Part shown: positions 35,966 through 43,856 of the stretch, piece after piece
Position numbering within the stretch: the first letter of the stretch is position 1
Layout of the letters: every line of letters starts with the position of its first letter
Assembly (NCBI RefSeq): GCF_016863315.1
Contig: NZ_BOOQ01000058.1
Location: forward strand, 1-64,000
Reading direction: 5' to 3'
Length of the DNA: 64,000 nt
DNA from: Planotetraspora silvatica
GTDB taxonomy: Bacteria > Actinomycetota > Actinomycetes > Streptosporangiales > Streptosporangiaceae
Program-made: the position numbers and the translations under genes
Notes under the pieces: generated by a model
What the model was told of the DNA's origin: nothing
Databases searched by the model: none
What the model saw: the letters and a program-made list of their open reading frames with translations, nothing else

Positions 35966-36777
35966 CGAACCCCACCCTGGCCGCGGGCGCGGTCGAACGC
36001 CACCTGCGCGCCCGCCGGGACACCGGCCGCGGCCTGCTCATGCCGTACGTCACCGGGGGGATCACGCCCGGCTGGACGGACTACCTGCGGGCGTTCGCCG
36101 CCGCCGGGGCGGACGCGATCGAGGTCGGCCTGCCCTTCTCCGACCCCACGCTGGACGGCGTCACCATCCAGCAGGCCGGCGAGACGGCACTGGCCCGGGG
36201 GGCGAGCACCCGCCGGATCCTCGCCGACCTGTCCGGCATGCCGGACGTGGGTGTGCCGCTGGTCGCCAGCACCTACTACAACCTGGTGCTGCACGACGGC
36301 CACGAGGCGTTCTGCGCCGCGCTGCGCCGGGCCGGCGTCGGCGGCCTGATCGTGCCCGACCTGCCGGTGCACGAGGCGGACGAGCTGACGGACGTGGCCG
36401 CCGACGCCGGTATCGAGCTGGTCCTGCTGGCGTCGCCGGCGACGCCGCAGCCGCGGCTGGCGGAGATCTCGTGCCGCAGCCGCGGATTCGTCTACGCGGT
36501 GTCGCTGATGGGCACCACCGGTGAGCGGGCCGCCCTCGCCGTTTCGGCGGCGGAGCTCACCGAGCGGATCAGGCGCGTCACCGACCAGCCGGTCTTGCTA
36601 GGATTCGGCATTTCCACCCCGGACCAGGCACGCGAAGCCCGCCGGCACGCCGACGGCGTGGTGGTCGGCGCCGCGGTCATGCGGCGGGTGCTCGACGGGG
36701 CTGGGCCGGACGACCTGCGGGCCTTCCTCGCGACCCTGCGACAAGCCCTCGACCAGGAGTGTGACCGACCACGATGA
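35962..36777 (+). CDS. trpA: tryptophan synthase alpha subunit
   Basis: A 271-residue TIM-barrel lyase that releases indole from indole-3-glycerol phosphate. It has MPYVTGGITPG, then AAGADAIEVGLPFSDPTLDGVTIQ with the catalytic Glu, GVGGLIVPDLPVHEAD with the catalytic Asp, and GFVYAVSLMGTTGER and LGFGISTPDQA at the phosphate site. The GTG start overlaps the trpB stop (GTGA) and its own stop overlaps the gntR start (ATGA). The expected Gly-rich catalytic loops are intact, so the enzyme should be active. One oddity is TLDGVTIQ in place of the common ADGPVIQ. Confidence 0.93.
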   Translation: MTNPTLAAGAVERHLRARRDTGRGLLMPYVTGGITPGWTDYLRAFAAAGADAIEVGLPFSDPTLDGVTIQQAGETALARGASTRRILADLSGMPDVGVPLVASTYYNLVLHDGHEAFCAALRRAGVGGLIVPDLPVHEADELTDVAADAGIELVLLASPATPQPRLAEISCRSRGFVYAVSLMGTTGERAALAVSAAELTERIRRVTDQPVLLGFGISTPDQAREARRHADGVVVGAAVMRRVLDGAGPDDLRAFLATLRQALDQECDRPR

Positions 36778-37529
36778 CCCCCGACGCCGGGCATGAGGCG
36801 AGATACCGCGCCATCGCCGCCGACCTCGCCGCGAAGATCCGGTCGGGACACTACGCGCCCGGTGAGGCACTGCCGCCGCAACGGGAGCTGAGCGCCTCCT
36901 ACGGGGTGACCCTCATGACGCTGCGCCAGGCGTTGCGGGAGCTCAGCGACGAGAGGCTGATCGTCCAGCAGCCCGGCAAGGGCACGTTCATCGCCCCGCC
37001 CCACCTGGCGTACCAGCTCGACTCGCTCCGCAGCCTGGTCGACGACCTGCGTAAACAGGGCCACGACGTGCGCACCGCGGTGGCCGGGCGGGCGGTGCGC
37101 CGGGCCCCCGCCCAGATCGCCGCGGAGCTGCGGCTGCGTCCCGGCGACACCGCCCTGCGGCTGGAGCGGGTCCGCGAGTTCGCAGGACGTCCCGCCGTAC
37201 ACCAGGTGTCCTGGGTCCGCCGGCCGGTGGCCGACCAGATCCGCGACCGCGACTTCACCGCCGTCTCCCTCTACACGGCCCTCGCCGACGTGGGAGTGAC
37301 GGTCGCCCGGGCGTCCGAGGTGGTCCGGCCCGGTCTGCTCGACCCCGCCGCCGCCCGCCACCTCAACGAGCCGCAGGGCAGTCCGGTGCTCGTCAGCACC
37401 CGGATCACCTACACGCTCGACGCCACGCCCGTGGTGTCCGACCATGCCACCATCCTCGGCAGCATGATGGAGGTTCGCACCGAACGCGCCGCCACCGGCC
37501 TCTCTCTCACCTGGGGCGCCACCAGCTGA
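36774..37529 (+). CDS. GntR/HutC-family regulator encoded in the trpBA operon
   Basis: A 251-residue regulator. The GntR winged HTH occupies residues ~8-75: RYRAIAADLAAKIRSGHYAPGEALPPQRELSASY in pieces, then TLRQALRELSDERLIVQQPGKGTF. The UTRA (HutC) effector domain covers residues ~95-240 (LRLRPGDTALRLERVREFAG, YTLDATPVVSDHATI). It overlaps the trpA stop by ATGA, making a trpB-trpA-gntR operon. Together with the tandem GTTATAGAAC repeats before trpB, an autoregulated module is likely. A GntR regulator dedicated to tryptophan synthase is unusual. The ligand is unknown; tryptophan, an indole or an upstream intermediate are possible. Confidence 0.88.
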   Translation: MTPDAGHEARYRAIAADLAAKIRSGHYAPGEALPPQRELSASYGVTLMTLRQALRELSDERLIVQQPGKGTFIAPPHLAYQLDSLRSLVDDLRKQGHDVRTAVAGRAVRRAPAQIAAELRLRPGDTALRLERVREFAGRPAVHQVSWVRRPVADQIRDRDFTAVSLYTALADVGVTVARASEVVRPGLLDPAAARHLNEPQGSPVLVSTRITYTLDATPVVSDHATILGSMMEVRTERAATGLSLTWGATS

Positions 37530-37614
37530 GAACCTGTGTGCGGTCGCGCGGGCTTGCCGCGTCGGCTGTGAAAATCGCTTTCTGGTTGTCGGAGCACGGT
37601 GATAGACAGCCGGA

Positions 37615-38409
37615 GTGCAAAAGACCCTGGCGTTCCCCGATCTGCTGCGGCTGATCGACGAACGATCGACCGCCTTCCGCGCCGCGGTCGCCGCCGCGCC
37701 CAGCCTCGACGTGCAGGTGCCGTCCTGCCCCGAATGGACGCTGTTCGATCTGGCGCAGCACATCGGCGAGGGGCGCCGCGACTGGGCCGCCACCGTCGCC
37801 GCAGGGCCTGCTCCGGCCAAGTCCGCATGGGAGGGCGCCCCGGCCGCGCCTCGGGAGCGCGAGGCCCTGCTGGCCTGGTTGGCGGAGTCCACGGAGCAAC
37901 TGGTGGACGCACTGCGGAAGGCCGGCCCGGATCGCGGTTGCTGGACGTGGTGGGAGACGTCGCAGTCGCCGCAGACCTCCGGTGCCGTAGCTCGGCACCA
38001 GCTCCAGCAGATGGCGGTGCACACGTACGACGCCCAGATCACCGTGGGTGCCCCGCAGCCGCTGCCGGCCGAGGTGGCACTCGACGGTGTCGACGAGTTC
38101 CTGCTCACCTGCTGCGCGACGACGGACGCCTGGCCGCACGAGCCCGCTGTCGTCGATTACCACGCCACCGAGGGCCGCTCCTGGCGCCTCCGGCTTTCCG
38201 CCGAAGGTGCACGGATCACCCGTCTCCCCACGTCCGGCATGATGCCCGCCACCGCTGCCGGCGAGGACCCGGACACGGTCGACGCCTCTCTCCGGGGCAC
38301 GGCCGGTGAGCTGGTCCTGGCCCTGTACGGCCGTATTCCGGTGGACTCCTTGAAGCTCGACGGCGACGGACGTGTCTTCGACCTGCTCCTGGCCTGGGAC
38401 CCGGAATGA
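37615..38409 (+). CDS. maleylpyruvate isomerase-family mycothiol-dependent enzyme
   Basis: A 264-residue DinB-fold protein of the mycothiol-dependent maleylpyruvate isomerase family. The N-terminal metal-binding domain reads VPSCPEWTLFDLAQHIGEGRRDW (first histidine) and GAVARHQLQQMAVHTYDAQI (RHxxxxxxHxxD, the second and third histidines). The C-terminal MDMPI_C domain ends DSLKLDGD. It needs mycothiol, supporting an actinobacterial host. The start is GTG 37615. It lies 85 bp after gntR and may be a separate unit. Confidence 0.88.
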   Translation: MQKTLAFPDLLRLIDERSTAFRAAVAAAPSLDVQVPSCPEWTLFDLAQHIGEGRRDWAATVAAGPAPAKSAWEGAPAAPREREALLAWLAESTEQLVDALRKAGPDRGCWTWWETSQSPQTSGAVARHQLQQMAVHTYDAQITVGAPQPLPAEVALDGVDEFLLTCCATTDAWPHEPAVVDYHATEGRSWRLRLSAEGARITRLPTSGMMPATAAGEDPDTVDASLRGTAGELVLALYGRIPVDSLKLDGDGRVFDLLLAWDPE

Positions 38410-38478
38410 ACTAGGACATGAAGGTGCGCCACCTCGTGCGCCTTGCGGTGGGGCGGGCCGACTGGAAGGCTCCCACGC

Positions 38479-38718
38479 ATGCCGATCTTGGTCAGGGCCG
38501 CCGAGCGGGAGGACGTGTCCGCGCTTGTCCGCCTGCGTCTCGCGAATGCTGAAAGGCACGTCCAACTCGATCCGGCCATCTACCGCGTGCCCGACACCGA
38601 GGCTGTGCGCAGGCATTTCGAGGAAGTGCTTGCGGCCGAGTCCAACATCACCGAGCGAACCGCCGTGCGCCACGTCACCACCGCCCATCCTGAGCGCACG
38701 GCGAAACTGCCCCGCTGA
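38479..38718 (+). pseudogene. GNAT acetyltransferase, N-terminal stump
   Basis: The first ~57 residues (ILVRAAEREDVSALVRLRLAN, then VPDTEAVRRHFEEVLAAES) are a clear GNAT N-terminus. The rest, including the acetyl-CoA loop, is missing: after about 38650 the frame becomes unrelated and stops at 38718. The 3' end was lost by deletion or insertion just before the region where the I36 duplication lies. Confidence 0.65.
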
Positions 38719-38960
38719 CCGGGGGAAATGAGAACTCCCAGCAAGTCGGGCATCACCTGCCGCTCCAGGTCGCGACTGAGTCCGGTCGGGGCCTGGGCGG
38801 CGCCCGCGGTGGAGTTTCCAGCTGGGTTGGCCGGTCGTCTAAAGCAGATACGGCGGCTTATCCACTGAGCCCCGCCATCCGTTTCCTTGGCTTACCTTGG
38901 CTGCCCCGACTGGCGTTCCGGTTCCCGGCCTGCGACAGATGGTACCAAATTGCCTTTAAG
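38719..38960. other. gene-poor junction upstream of the I36 duplication
   Basis: I see no complete gene. The minus strand can be read as an open stretch (APTGLSRDLERQVMPDLLG) that looks protein-like but is too short to name. It is probably debris associated with the truncated GNAT gene. Confidence 0.3.
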
Positions 38961-39723
38961 GATTACCCGAAACTCTGACATCTATGACCGGATGTGGTCA
39001 AATGCGTTGTGAGATTACTATCGCGCTCAAAGTGCTCAAATGTTATTCTCGACCAGAACTCGGACAGGGAAGATGCGGATCGCTTTACGAAGGGGTGTTT
39101 TGTAAATGAAGCTCGGAAAGCAAGTCGCGCGTATCGGTCTGGTTGCGGGTATGGCGCTCACGGTTGCGTCGGCGGTCGCGTTCTCGGCGCCGGCCACAGC
39201 GGCGACGGCGGCATCGGCAGTTTCTTCTCCTGCCTCGGTAGCCACGTCATCGGCATCGGCCGGCTCAACGGGCGTGCCGTCTCTGCTGAGTCGGCAGGCC
39301 CGTTCGGATGCGGAGTTACGCGACCAGATCGCACTTCAGATGAAGATCGCCCCGGGGGGCAAGCAGACGAGCCTGAACGAGGTTTCGTATGACAACGGTA
39401 AGTTCGTGGTGACGTACGCTCTGCCTGGGCAGCAGGTCGCCCTCGGCGTCGCCGACTGCCCGTCCGGCTGGTTCTGCTTCTACGACAACATCAATTTCGG
39501 CTACCCGCGAGGCAAGCTTTCGTCCTGCGGCACGCAGGACCTCGCAACATGGGGCTGGAGAAACCGCATATCCTCGGTCGACAACAGCACTACCAACTCG
39601 GTCGAATACTGGGCAGATGCAAGCCCCTTCGGAACCAGGTACCTCTTCACCAACTACAACCCTGGGGCGCTCTCTAGTCTCGTCTACGACAATGAGGCAG
39701 ATCTCGTGAACCGCAACTGCTGA
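38961..39723 (+). repeat. direct repeat copy 1 (I36 gene with promoter)
   Basis: This segment is duplicated 1,293 bp downstream. From 38967 to 39485 (519 bp: promoter, signal peptide, propeptide and start of the mature domain) I see no difference between the copies; after that, differences accumulate up to the stop codon, and similarity ends there. Confidence 0.9.
39106..39723 (+). CDS. secreted peptidase-inhibitor I36-family protein, copy 1
   Basis: A 205-residue exported protein. It has a signal peptide (GLVAGMALTVASAVAFSAPATA), a Ser/Ala-rich propeptide to about residue 60, and a C-terminal domain with CPSGWFCFY, GYPRGKLSSCG, WGWRNRISSVDN and a final Cys. This is the beta/gamma-crystallin-like fold of the I36 (SMPI-type) metalloprotease inhibitors, with four Cys for two disulfides. 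It is likely released to inhibit extracellular proteases or bind the wall; inhibition is not shown. The next copy lies 675 bp downstream. A perfect 12-bp hairpin follows the gene. Confidence 0.85.
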   Translation: MKLGKQVARIGLVAGMALTVASAVAFSAPATAATAASAVSSPASVATSSASAGSTGVPSLLSRQARSDAELRDQIALQMKIAPGGKQTSLNEVSYDNGKFVVTYALPGQQVALGVADCPSGWFCFYDNINFGYPRGKLSSCGTQDLATWGWRNRISSVDNSTTNSVEYWADASPFGTRYLFTNYNPGALSSLVYDNEADLVNRNC

Positions 39724-39765
39724 CCTCACTGCGCACGTACCAAAGGTCTAGCTAGTCGGGCTTGC

Positions 39766-39796
39766 GAAGCCCCGGGAAATGTAGTCCCGGGGCTTC
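39766..39796 (+). terminator. hairpin terminator after I36 copy 1
   Basis: A perfect 12-bp stem GAAGCCCCGGGA / TCCCGGGGCTTC with a 7-nt loop lies 43 bp past the stop codon. No equivalent follows copy 2, so it was not part of the duplicated unit. Confidence 0.85.
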
Positions 39797-40049
39797 ATGC
39801 CAGGGTCGTGGTCATCCGGCCGGAGTTTCCCGGTGGCCGTTGGGGAGGGGCGTCCGCGGTTCACCCGACTGAGCCCTCTGCGGGCCCACCTCCTGGGGCT
39901 GCACGGCATGCAGAGGGCCGAACACTTCTGCCGGCATGGCGGCCAGACGAGCAGGCCGGTGATTCTGTGCATGGCGTTTCCATTGGCTGGAATCCACCTC
40001 GCCGGTAATACCGAAGGTGCCAATTCATCACATTCTGGTCCAGTTCCCT

Positions 40050-40230
40050 GTGAGCCGAGCTCGTCCAGGAGGATCCGGCGCGTCTTGGCCCACGCCCGCG
40101 CCTTGCTCCACTCGGAGAAACACCGGCGGATCGTCTGCCAAGACGCGCCGAAGATCGGCGGCAGTTGTCGCCAGGCGCACCTGGTGGTGGCCACGAACGA
40201 TGATCGCCGCCAGAATCGGGCGGTCATCGG
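40050..40230 (-). mobile_element. IS5-family transposase remnant
   Basis: The minus strand reads FVATTRCAWRQLPPIFGASW, QTIRRCFSEWSKARAWAK and ILLDELGSQG, the N-terminal DUF4096 region of IS5-type transposases. The preceding ILAAI and the following NWTR are in other frames, so there are at least two frameshifts and no DDE domain. The remnant sits exactly between the two I36 copies, abutting the left edge of copy 2. It may have taken part in the duplication, or simply landed there. Confidence 0.6.
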
Positions 40231-40253
40231 CCGCCGCCCTGACGCCGCGAAAT

Positions 40254-41019
40254 GATTATCCGAAACTCTGACATCTATGACCGGATGTGGTCAAATGCGT
40301 TGTGAGATTACTATCGCGCTCAAAGTGCTCAAATGTTATTCTCGACCAGAACTCGGACAGGGAAGATGCGGATCGCTTTACGAAGGGGTGTTTTGTAAAT
40401 GAAGCTCGGAAAGCAAGTCGCGCGTATCGGTCTGGTTGCGGGTATGGCGCTCACGGTTGCGTCGGCGGTCGCGTTCTCGGCGCCGGCCACAGCGGCGACG
40501 GCGGCATCGGCAGTTTCTTCTCCTGCCTCGGTAGCCACGTCATCGGCATCGGCCGGCTCAACGGGCGTGCCGTCTCTGCTGAGTCGGCAGGCCCGTTCGG
40601 ATGCGGAGTTACGCGACCAGATCGCACTTCAGATGAAGATCGCCCCGGGGGGCAAGCAGACGAGCCTGAACGAGGTTTCGTATGACAACGGTAAGTTCGT
40701 GGTGACGTACGCTCTGCCTGGGCAGCAGGTCGCCCTCGGCGTCGCCGACTGCCCGTCCGGCTGGTTCTGCTTCTACGAGAACATTAATTTCGGCTACCCG
40801 CGAGGCAAGCTTTCGTCCTGCGGTAGGCAGGACCTCGCAACATGGGGCTGGAGAGACCGCATATCCTCGGTCGACAACAGCACTACCAGCTCGGTCGACT
40901 ACTGGGAAGCTCTAAACTGGGAAACCGACTTGTACCTCTTCACCAACTACAACCCTGGGCCGCTCTCTTATCTCTACGACTTCAACGACAGGGCAGATGT
41001 TGTGTTCCGCAACTGTTGA
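40254..41019 (+). repeat. direct repeat copy 2 (I36 gene with promoter)
   Basis: The second copy of the duplicated unit, offset 1,293 bp from copy 1. The left edge is at GATTA(C/T)CCGAAACTC; the right edge is just after the stop codon. Confidence 0.9.
40399..41019 (+). CDS. secreted peptidase-inhibitor I36-family protein, copy 2
   Basis: A 206-residue paralogue of the preceding I36 gene. The first 126 residues (signal peptide, propeptide, FCFY) are the same as in copy 1. The remainder differs: FYENIN for FYDNIN, CGRQD for CGTQD, WRDRI for WRNRI. A rewritten stretch (YWEALNWETDLYLF) replaces YWADASPFGTRYLF, and the tail is different. Cys, Trp and Gly framework positions are kept, so changes sit on presumed surface loops. 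This suggests two inhibitors with different targets sharing the same expression and export signals. Confidence 0.85.
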   Translation: MKLGKQVARIGLVAGMALTVASAVAFSAPATAATAASAVSSPASVATSSASAGSTGVPSLLSRQARSDAELRDQIALQMKIAPGGKQTSLNEVSYDNGKFVVTYALPGQQVALGVADCPSGWFCFYENINFGYPRGKLSSCGRQDLATWGWRDRISSVDNSTTSSVDYWEALNWETDLYLFTNYNPGPLSYLYDFNDRADVVFRNC

Positions 41020-41095
41020 ACTCACCGAGCATTTAAAGCCTGATGTGGCTGGTCGCAGGGCGATCATGGATGGCGTGCCTGCGTCGTGAATCGAA

Positions 41096-41147
41096 GAAGC
41101 TCCTGGAGGATGCACGTCAACCAAGATCGTGGATCGCCAGGAGCTTC
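41096..41147. terminator. inverted repeat downstream of I36 copy 2
   Basis: GAAGCTCCTGG pairs perfectly with CCAGGAGCTTC across 30 nt. It could be the terminator of copy 2 or the end of a lost insertion element; the loop is long for a terminator. Confidence 0.35.
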
Positions 41148-41221
41148 CGTTCTACAAGGTGGCTTCGCATAGATGAAGGCCGGGCAGCTTGCATTGCCGC
41201 AACCTCATGCTCGGCAGTGGC

Positions 41222-41640
41222 TCACCCCGGATCCGGCAGGTTCATCGACGCGAGCCTGGCCGGGGCGATTACGGTCGCGATGGCGACGATCCGGCCGTCG
41301 ACGACGGTGAACGCCATGACCGAGAGCGGAGTTCCATCCTCGCGCCAGGAGACGAACCCGGGAAGGCCGTTGACGAGCACTGCTCGCCCTCTCGCGGCTG
41401 CGCCGGCGGCGACTCGCGCGGTTGCACCTTCGGCGACCTTGGTGGCGCCGAGGATGACGACCACACCGTTGGGGGTGTCGACGGTCAGCCTCACCTCGGG
41501 GTCAAGCACGCGCAGCAACCCCTCGAAGTCGCCGCGGCGAGCCGCCGCCAGGAAGGCCGGGACCACCTCGCGCTGCTCCCGACCGGCGGCCGTCGGATCC
41601 GCAGCCTCCGCCCCGCCTGAAGATTCGAAGTCCGTACAGG
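41222..41640 (-). pseudogene. ECF sigma factor (SigJ/ECF41-like), C-terminal remnant
   Basis: Only the C-terminal part remains: AADPTAAGREQREVVPAFLAAARRGDFEGLL, seen here in pieces, then VRLTVDTPNGVVVILGATKVAEG and GLPGFVSWREDG. This is the SnoaL-like extension of an ECF41-type sigma factor. Regions 2 and 4 are absent, and a TAG stop precedes the remnant. It lies just past the SRPBCC gene on the same strand. The intact relative at 16.4 kb shows what is missing. Confidence 0.75.
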
Positions 41641-41642
41641 CC

Positions 41643-42083
41643 CTAGTGCCAGTTGCTGATCTGGACGTCGTGTGGCGCGGGCTCGCCCTTGCCGGTTTCG
41701 ACCAGCTTCTTGAGGCTCATCAGGAAGGTCGCCCACTTTGTGCTGCAGTGGTACATGAACTCCACCGTCTCCTTCCAGCCTTCGTGCCGGAACAACACGA
41801 TCGTGAAGCCGTCCTCCTGCTTGAGCTCGAAGCGAACCTGCGTTCCGATCCACTCCTCGGGACCGTCGACGACCTCCCAGAGCACGAGCTCGGCGGGCTG
41901 AGCCTCCAGGACCTTCATGTCGAAGCCGCCGGGCACGAAGCGGAACCGGAGGACTCCCCCGACGTCGCCGTCGCCTTCCGCGTCCTCTGTCCACCAGCTC
42001 GCCAGCCCGTCGACCGTGGTCAAGGCCGCGTAGACGTCGTCGGGAGACGACGTGACTCCGATCCTGTGCAGGATGTCCACCAT
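41643..42083 (-). CDS. SRPBCC (AHSA1/START-like) family protein
   Basis: A 146-residue helix-grip protein: VDILHRIGVTSSPDDVYAALT, then GLASWWTEDAEGD, VLRFRFVPGGFDM and a final amphipathic helix (ATFLMSLKKLVETGKG). SRPBCC folds bind hydrophobic ligands in a central cavity. It is the last intact gene of an SRPBCC-ArsR-SRPBCC set on the minus strand, 89 bp after the ArsR gene. The ligand is unknown. Confidence 0.88.
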   Translation of the reverse strand: MVDILHRIGVTSSPDDVYAALTTVDGLASWWTEDAEGDGDVGGVLRFRFVPGGFDMKVLEAQPAELVLWEVVDGPEEWIGTQVRFELKQEDGFTIVLFRHEGWKETVEFMYHCSTKWATFLMSLKKLVETGKGEPAPHDVQISNWH

Positions 42084-42172
42084 CTCGACACCTCTTTCTC
42101 ATGTGAGCGCCCGCATGCGGGCAGGGTTCATCGGCGCCGCCACGGACGTGGCGGCGTTCGTTCGTGAGGGGG

Positions 42173-42511
42173 TCAGCTCTGCTGGTTGCGCTGGATCGCC
42201 TCGGCGATCCGCTTGATGCGACGCAGCCGGGCATCCCAGGTGGCGCCGACCGACGACAGCTGCGCGATCGCGCGGGCGAGCTGTGCCTCGTCCACCGCGT
42301 AGAGGCGCTCGCGTCCGGACGGTGTGACGTGGACCAGCCCGACCCGGTCGAGTACGCCGAGATGTTTGGCGACCGCCTGCCGCGTGACCGGCAGCCGCGC
42401 ACTCAGCGTGGTCGCCGTGCCGCCGCCGTCGGTCAGCAGCAGGTCGAGCATCCGCCGCCGGATGGGGTCACCCACCGCCGACCAGAGCTCGTCGTCGATG
42501 GTGAAGCTCAT
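42173..42511 (-). CDS. ArsR-family transcriptional repressor
   Basis: A 112-residue winged-HTH protein: LWSAVGDPIRRRMLDLLLT, TTLSARLPVTRQAVAKHLGVL and GRERLYAV, typical of the ArsR proteins paired with SRPBCC genes. It lacks the metal-binding Cys pairs of ArsR/SmtB, so it is not a metal sensor. The ATG overlaps the upstream SRPBCC stop (ATGA), so the two are translationally coupled. Two GCAAC...GTTGC palindromes upstream of the operon are its probable operators. Confidence 0.92.
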   Translation of the reverse strand: MSFTIDDELWSAVGDPIRRRMLDLLLTDGGGTATTLSARLPVTRQAVAKHLGVLDRVGLVHVTPSGRERLYAVDEAQLARAIAQLSSVGATWDARLRRIKRIAEAIQRNQQS

Positions 42512-42972
42512 GGCGTCGACACCAGCCGAGCGACGTACGTGACGAGCCGGGGCAGGTAGTGGTCCCAGCCGGTGGTGTGGTCGCGGTACTGCTCCTCGAG
42601 CACGGCCGCCTCCCAGCCCTTCTCCCGGAACCCCGTCTCGGTGAAGCGCAGCAGCGTGCCCGCACCGGACGGGGCCAGATCGAAGGTCACCAGGAGCGAG
42701 TTGGCCGGTATCGCGGCCGCATCCTCGCCGTACACCCACCGGAAGGAGAACCGCCGGGGCGGGTCGGCCTCCACCACCGTGAGTGGTACGACGTGCGCCT
42801 CCGGCGTGGACCTGTCGCCGAACGAGATGACCCCGGTGGCGCCGGGCACCGGCTCGAGCTCCGCCTCGTCCGGCCACCACTCCCGCAGGTGTTCGGGCGT
42901 GCTGATGACCTCGTAGACCACCTCAGGCGTGGCTTCGACGTGGATCTCCCGTTCGATGCTGCCGTATTCCAT
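42508..42972 (-). CDS. SRPBCC (AHSA1-like) family protein
   Basis: A 154-residue helix-grip protein and first gene of the operon: IEREIHVEATPEVVYEVISTPEHLREWWPDE, seen in pieces, then RRFSFRWVYGED and LLRFTETGFREKGW. It is about as similar to the other SRPBCC gene as family members usually are, so this is not a recent duplicate. It overlaps the ArsR start by four bases. A small-molecule binding or sensing role is inferred from the family. Confidence 0.9.
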   Translation of the reverse strand: MEYGSIEREIHVEATPEVVYEVISTPEHLREWWPDEAELEPVPGATGVISFGDRSTPEAHVVPLTVVEADPPRRFSFRWVYGEDAAAIPANSLLVTFDLAPSGAGTLLRFTETGFREKGWEAAVLEEQYRDHTTGWDHYLPRLVTYVARLVSTP

Positions 42973-42991
42973 TCCGGCCCTCCATCATCTC

Positions 42992-43051
42992 GCAACGTTT
43001 AGTTGCGCATGACTGTAGAGGAGTCCTCCAGTATGCGCAACCATTGGTTGC
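42992..43051. promoter_or_regulatory. paired ArsR operators
   Basis: Two dyads lie between the SRPBCC start and the divergent methyltransferase gene: GCAACGTTTAGTTGC (42992-43006) and GCAACCATTGGTTGC (43037-43051). They share GCAAC/GTTGC arms. An outer TTGCGCAT/ATGCGCAA pair spans both. Such sites are usual for ArsR-SRPBCC operons. Repression of both divergent genes is possible. Confidence 0.6.
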
Positions 43052-43068
43052 CCTAAGGGTGTGCCACG

Positions 43069-43767
43069 ATGAGGCGGCAGGATCAGTCGCGGGAAGGGGC
43101 CGAGTTGTCGGAGCGATCAGGAACCCTTGCTGAAGATCCGTTCAATGGCCGGAACCCGACCAGTCACGAACGGATGACGGGACTGCCCTGGGACGCGTCC
43201 TACCGTGACGGCCCCGCGCCCTGGGATATCGGTCGGCCGCAGCCGGCGGTGGTGCGTCGCGCGTTCCGAGGCGGATTCGCCGGAGCGGTGCTCGACGCGG
43301 GCTGCGGGACCGGCGACAACGCTCTTCACGTCGCCTCGCTGGGATTTTCGGTTCTGGGCGTCGACGTGGCCGAGACGGCACTGGCGATCGCCCGGAAGAA
43401 AGCCGCCGACCGCGGGATCGCGGCCGAGTTCGCCGTGGCCGACGCGTTCCGGTTGGAGCGTCTGGGACGCAGGTTCGAGACCGTGATGGACTGCGGAATG
43501 TTCCACACCTGCGACGGCGACGAGCGACCCGCGTACGTGGCGAGTCTCGCGTCGGTGACCGAGCACGGGGGAACCCTCTACGTGTTGTGCTTCAGCGACG
43601 AGGGTCCCGACACCGGCCCGCACCCCGTCACTCAGGAAGAGCTGAGAGCGGCGTTCGACCCCGGCAACGGATGGAACGTCGCCGCCATCGAACCGGACCG
43701 GGTCCAGACGAGATACCACGACGACGACGGCGCACCGGCCTGGTTCGCGACGATCAAGCGGATCTGA
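43069..43767 (+). CDS. class I SAM-dependent methyltransferase
   Basis: A 232-residue methyltransferase. It has WDASYRDGPAPWDIGRPQPAV, then motif I VLDAGCGTGDNALHVA, the acidic ribose-binding end of strand 2 (VLGVDVAETAL), and VMDCGMFHTCDGDERPAYV. It resembles thiopurine S-methyltransferase-like proteins. ATG 43069 follows an AAGGG site; the first ~35 residues are not conserved, so a shorter start near 43174 is possible. Its promoter lies over the ArsR dyads. The substrate is unknown. Confidence 0.88.
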   Translation: MRRQDQSREGAELSERSGTLAEDPFNGRNPTSHERMTGLPWDASYRDGPAPWDIGRPQPAVVRRAFRGGFAGAVLDAGCGTGDNALHVASLGFSVLGVDVAETALAIARKKAADRGIAAEFAVADAFRLERLGRRFETVMDCGMFHTCDGDERPAYVASLASVTEHGGTLYVLCFSDEGPDTGPHPVTQEELRAAFDPGNGWNVAAIEPDRVQTRYHDDDGAPAWFATIKRI

Positions 43768-43772
43768 CCGCG

Positions 43773-43794
43773 GGACGCTCCGGCGCCGGCGTCC
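43773..43794 (+). terminator. short GC-rich hairpin after the methyltransferase gene
   Basis: GGACGC pairs with GCGTCC around CCGGCGCCG, six bases past the stop codon. The stem is short but well placed. Confidence 0.45.
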
Positions 43795-43856
43795 ACGCGC
43801 GAGTCCGTAAACGATCTCGTTGCGCGTGCACACGAAGCCGCTGAGATACTTCGGCC

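Noticed and set aside
38830-38905. A tRNA-like stretch (GTCTAAAGC...GCCATCCG)
   Set aside because: No T-loop GGTTCGAATC-type sequence and no consistent cloverleaf arms.
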